NCBI GenBank assembly: GCA_020723935.1
Contig: DYHY01000025.1
Coordinates: forward strand, 3,408 to 11,708
Origin: Candidatus Micrarchaeum sp.
Lineage (GTDB): Archaea > SpSt-1190 > DYHY01
Length of the DNA: 8,301 bases
Direction of reading: 5' to 3'
In this document: piece by piece, positions 6,444-8,301 of the stretch
How positions within the stretch are numbered: the stretch's first letter is position 1
How the letters are laid out: each line of letters opens with the position of its first letter
Made by a program: the position numbers and the translations under genes
The notes under the pieces: generated by a model
Databases searched by the model: none
Told to the model about the DNA's origin: nothing
The model's input: the letters and a program-made list of their open reading frames with translations, nothing else

Positions 6444-6451
6444 CTTTAAAA
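6444..6451 (+). promoter_or_regulatory. TATA box and BRE-like sequence of L10e gene
   Basis: GGGAAAC followed by CTTTAAAA resembles a BRE plus TATA element and is centred about 26 bases before ATG 6474, predicting a leaderless mRNA. The octamer CCATGGGA occurs at 6433-6440, just before it, and again over the start codon at 6472-6479. Confidence 0.75.
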
Positions 6452-6473
6452 CGGCCCGCAGGGACGCCCTTCC

Positions 6474-7019
6474 ATGGGACTTCGACCTGCGAAATCGGTA
6501 AGGGCGCCTACCAATCCTCCGTACACCCGCGTCTCCAACAGGGTGATGAAGAAATCGTTCATCCGCGGAGTGCCCGGCTCGAAGATGCACACTTTCCAGA
6601 CCGGGAAGAGGGGCCTTTTCGGCTACAAGGTGACGCTCGTCGCGACCAAGAAGATGGTCCTGCGCCACAACCAGCTGGAAGCCGCGCGCGTGGCGGCGAA
6701 CGGCCACTGCACCCTGAAGCTGGGCCTCGAGGGCTACTTCATGAAGGTCTACGTCTACCCCCACCAGGTCATACGCGAGAACGCCCTAGCGACGGGCGCG
6801 GGAGCCGACCGCTTCCAGTCGGGGATGTCGCGCGCCTTCGGCAAGCCCACTTCCACGGGCGCCGTCGTCAAGAACGAGACCAAGATCATGGCCCTCTGGG
6901 TCCCAGCGGACAAGCTGGACGTCGCCAAGGAAGCATTCAGGCGCGCCGCGATAAGGCTCTCGGTGAAGACCAAGCTCGTCGTCGAGAAGGGCGCGATGGA
7001 TTCGAGGAAGGCGGATTAG
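6474..7019 (+). CDS. rpl10e: Large-subunit ribosomal protein L10e (uL16)
   Basis: A 181-residue protein of the large ribosomal subunit, the archaeal/eukaryotic counterpart of bacterial L16. It contacts 23S rRNA near the tRNA sites. Recognised segments, in order, are LRPAKS at the N-terminus, FIRGVPGSK, RHNQLEAARVAAN, VYPHQVIREN with ATGAGADR, SRAFGKP, and the C-terminal AIRLSVKTKLVVEKG. The length is usual for archaeal L10e. The start is fixed by the N-terminal MGLRPAK, typical of the family (M-L-R-P), and by a TATA box 26 bases upstream. A DUF457-like membrane gene follows after only 19 bases and probably shares the transcript. No missing key segment was seen. Confidence 0.95.
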   Translation: MGLRPAKSVRAPTNPPYTRVSNRVMKKSFIRGVPGSKMHTFQTGKRGLFGYKVTLVATKKMVLRHNQLEAARVAANGHCTLKLGLEGYFMKVYVYPHQVIRENALATGAGADRFQSGMSRAFGKPTSTGAVVKNETKIMALWVPADKLDVAKEAFRRAAIRLSVKTKLVVEKGAMDSRKAD

Positions 7020-7038
7020 CCGCGGCCTGCGCGCTCCC

Positions 7039-7506
7039 ATGCGCATAGGGAAGCATTTCCTCCTCTGCTGCCTGCTCGCCCTCCTCTATTTTTTTCTAGC
7101 GAGGGGCGCATCCCCCGCCGGCGTCCTCGTCATCTTCCTTTTCGGCTTCGCGATAGACCTGGACCACGTTGCCTCCTACCAGATAGTGAAAGGGGACCTT
7201 CTGAAGAAGGGCGCGCCGCCGCTGGAGAAGGTCCTTGGCTACTATTCGCCCGACAAGCCGCTGAGGAGGAGCGTCAATCTCCTGCATTTCGCGGAGACGG
7301 GCCTCCTCCTCTCCTTCCTCTTCGCAGGCCTCGGCCTCCTCGTCCCCTTCCTCCTGGGCTGGCTCTGCCACTTCGCGGCGGATTTCGTCTTCTTCCTCTT
7401 CGAGCGGGAGCGCAAGAGCCCGCGCGAGAATCCCCTGGACAAGACCCTGGCGAGGTACTTCCTCACATACCGGCTCGCGACGAGGCGCGAGCTCGTTTCC
7501 ACCTGA
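7039..7506 (+). CDS. DUF457/YdjM-like integral membrane protein
   Basis: A 155-residue membrane protein with hydrophobic segments at about 7-22, 27-40 and 88-108. It has a spaced set of His/Asp residues typical of the membrane-bound metal-dependent hydrolase families (DUF457/YdjM): His6, DLDH at 40-43, LHFAE at 82-86, and CHFAADF from 110 with His111 and Asp115. These residues could bind a metal near the membrane. The substrate is unknown, and the family link is an inference from motif spacing. It begins 19 bases after the L10e stop without a visible TATA box of its own, so it is probably co-transcribed with rpl10e. Its 3' end meets the convergent HD-domain gene across a 12-base gap with no clear terminator. 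The C-terminus is strongly basic and cytoplasmic. Confidence 0.7.
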   Translation: MRIGKHFLLCCLLALLYFFLARGASPAGVLVIFLFGFAIDLDHVASYQIVKGDLLKKGAPPLEKVLGYYSPDKPLRRSVNLLHFAETGLLLSFLFAGLGLLVPFLLGWLCHFAADFVFFLFERERKSPRENPLDKTLARYFLTYRLATRRELVST

Positions 7507-7518
7507 AGGCGCGGCGGC

Positions 7519-8176
7519 CTATTTCTTCCCGTCCCACTCGAAATAGAATTCCTCGAGGAAGCTCTCCATCACCTTCTGCCTTCCAGCCGCAAGCCTCTTC
7601 GCCTCGCGCGTGCGCAGGATATCCTTCAGGCGCAGGAGCTTCTCGTGGAAGTGGTTTATTGTGTGGCTGGCGCCGCGCCTGCGGTACTCGGCCTGCGTCA
7701 TCTTGAGTTTGGGCTTGACGGATGGCTCGTATATCGGGCGCCCCTTGGACCCGCCGTACGCGAAGGTCCTTGCTATCCCTACCGCCCCCATCGCGTCCAG
7801 GAAGTCCGCGTCCCTGACTATCTCGCCCTCGATTAAGGACATCCGCGGATTCTTCGCCCTAGTAGTGCCGGGGAAGTTCATCTCCGAGATTATCCCCGCC
7901 ACCTTGCCGGCCGTCTCGGGATTGACGCCTATCGAAAGTAGGAGCGCCCCCACCTTCCTCGGGCCTATAATGTCGTTCCCCTTGTTGAGCTTGTAATCGG
8001 CGATGTCGTGCAGGAGGGCCGCGAGCTCAACGACGAAGACGTCGGCGCCGCGCTCCTCCTCGCCGCCTTCCAGACCCGCCAGATGTGCCACCAGTCGTGC
8101 CGGAGGATTCGCCGGAATGCAGCTTCCTCATCCTTTCGGAGACGAGCTTCACAATCTTCTTGTGGGACGCGTCCAT
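7519..8176 (-). pseudogene. HD-domain phosphohydrolase, frame-broken near its 5' end
   Basis: Read from 8176 leftward, frame 1 gives MDASHKKIVKLVSERMRKLH and ends in GESSG. A second frame gives HDWWHIWRVWKAARR. A third frame gives GADVFVVELAALLHDIADYK and the whole remainder to the stop at 7519. Together these match one family, the YedJ-like HD hydrolases of nucleotides or phosphate esters. The first His-Asp and later His residues lie in HDWWH, the HD dyad in LLHDIAD, and the last Asp in DADFLDAMGAVGIAR. The C-terminal part of 190 codons is intact. The first break can be explained by one missing C between GESSG and HDWWH (about 8098-8103), and the second by loss of one or about ten bases in a GC-rich repeat (about 8050-8069). 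The metal-binding region spans three frames, so as written the protein could not work. Sequence error at both sites is also possible. ATG 8176 fits the family start and a TATA box 30 bases upstream. Confidence 0.75.
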
Positions 8177-8202
8177 GCCGCTGGCGCCCCTTGCCGCCTC
8201 CG

Positions 8203-8209
8203 TAAATAA
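8203..8209 (-). promoter_or_regulatory. TATA-like box of the HD-domain gene
   Basis: On the - strand this reads TTATTTA and is centred 30 bases before ATG 8176. That matches the spacing of the other genes in the window and supports the start at MDASHKK rather than the ATG at 8221. Confidence 0.4.
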
Positions 8210-8233
8210 CCCTTCCCCCATGGAAAACAAAAC

Positions 8234-8241
8234 CTTTAAAG
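8234..8241 (+). promoter_or_regulatory. Palindromic TATA-like box at the right edge
   Basis: CTTTAAAG is its own reverse complement and has the core seen before rpl10e. Read rightward it would start transcription near 8263. The window then ends within 40 bases, so the product cannot be identified. A frame opens at GTG 8284 (codons for MAEEAA), and the same bases can form a short hairpin (GGCC-GAGGA-GGCC), so either a protein or an RNA is possible. Confidence 0.4.
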
Positions 8242-8301
8242 AACGCCCGGAGGGTCCTTCCCACCCGCGGGCTGGTAGTTCTGGTGGCCGAGGAGGCCGC
8301 T

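Noticed and set aside
8242-8301. tRNA or rRNA gene at the right edge
   Set aside because: A GGTAG-TTCTGGT stretch recalls a D arm, but acceptor and stem spacing do not fit and the window ends too soon to test.
1-8301. CRISPR array, insertion sequence or integrase
   Set aside because: No regularly spaced direct repeats and no transposase or recombinase motifs were seen on either strand.

Overview
The window is archaeal. It carries the C-terminal part of an S-layer protein of the methanogen/DPANN type, a pilin precursor with a class III (EppA-type) signal, ribosomal protein L10e, and TATA boxes placed 25-33 bases before the start codons of most genes, a spacing that implies leaderless or nearly leaderless mRNAs. 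Most of the sequence is GC-rich. The gene mix (S-layer protein, class III pilin, small secreted proteins, single-gene transcription units) recalls DPANN lineages such as Micrarchaeota or Diapherotrites, but this placement is an inference without any search.

Layout. Bases 2-868 are the end of the S-layer gene, followed by a strong hairpin terminator. Bases 942-1444 are mostly non-coding. They hold a TATA box, an unreported-looking 32-residue single-helix membrane peptide (1060-1158), a small hairpin, and a long near-perfect inverted repeat beside an A7/T7 run. Bases 1445-2917 encode a thymidylate synthase with an extra N-terminal MtrA-like domain and a natural run of six histidines. Next come a class III pilin (2997-3503) and an 815-residue secreted, heavily N-glycosylatable modular surface protein (3595-6042), whose first ~430 bases are much more AT-rich than the rest. 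A small secreted or membrane-anchored protein follows (6083-6403). The + strand then ends with L10e (6474-7019) and a DUF457/YdjM-like membrane protein (7039-7506), which form a likely two-gene unit.

Convergent to these on the - strand is an HD-domain phosphohydrolase gene (8176-7519). Its N-terminal third is split over three frames by two apparent deletions, so it is either a pseudogene or affected by sequence errors. The right edge has a palindromic TATA-like box pointing to something that starts outside or at the very end of the window.

Functionally the window mixes cell-envelope genes (S-layer, pilin, glycoprotein, two small membrane proteins) with housekeeping genes (thymidylate synthesis, ribosome). 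The pilin, the large glycoprotein and the small secreted protein are adjacent and co-directional and could contribute to one surface structure, but each has its own promoter.
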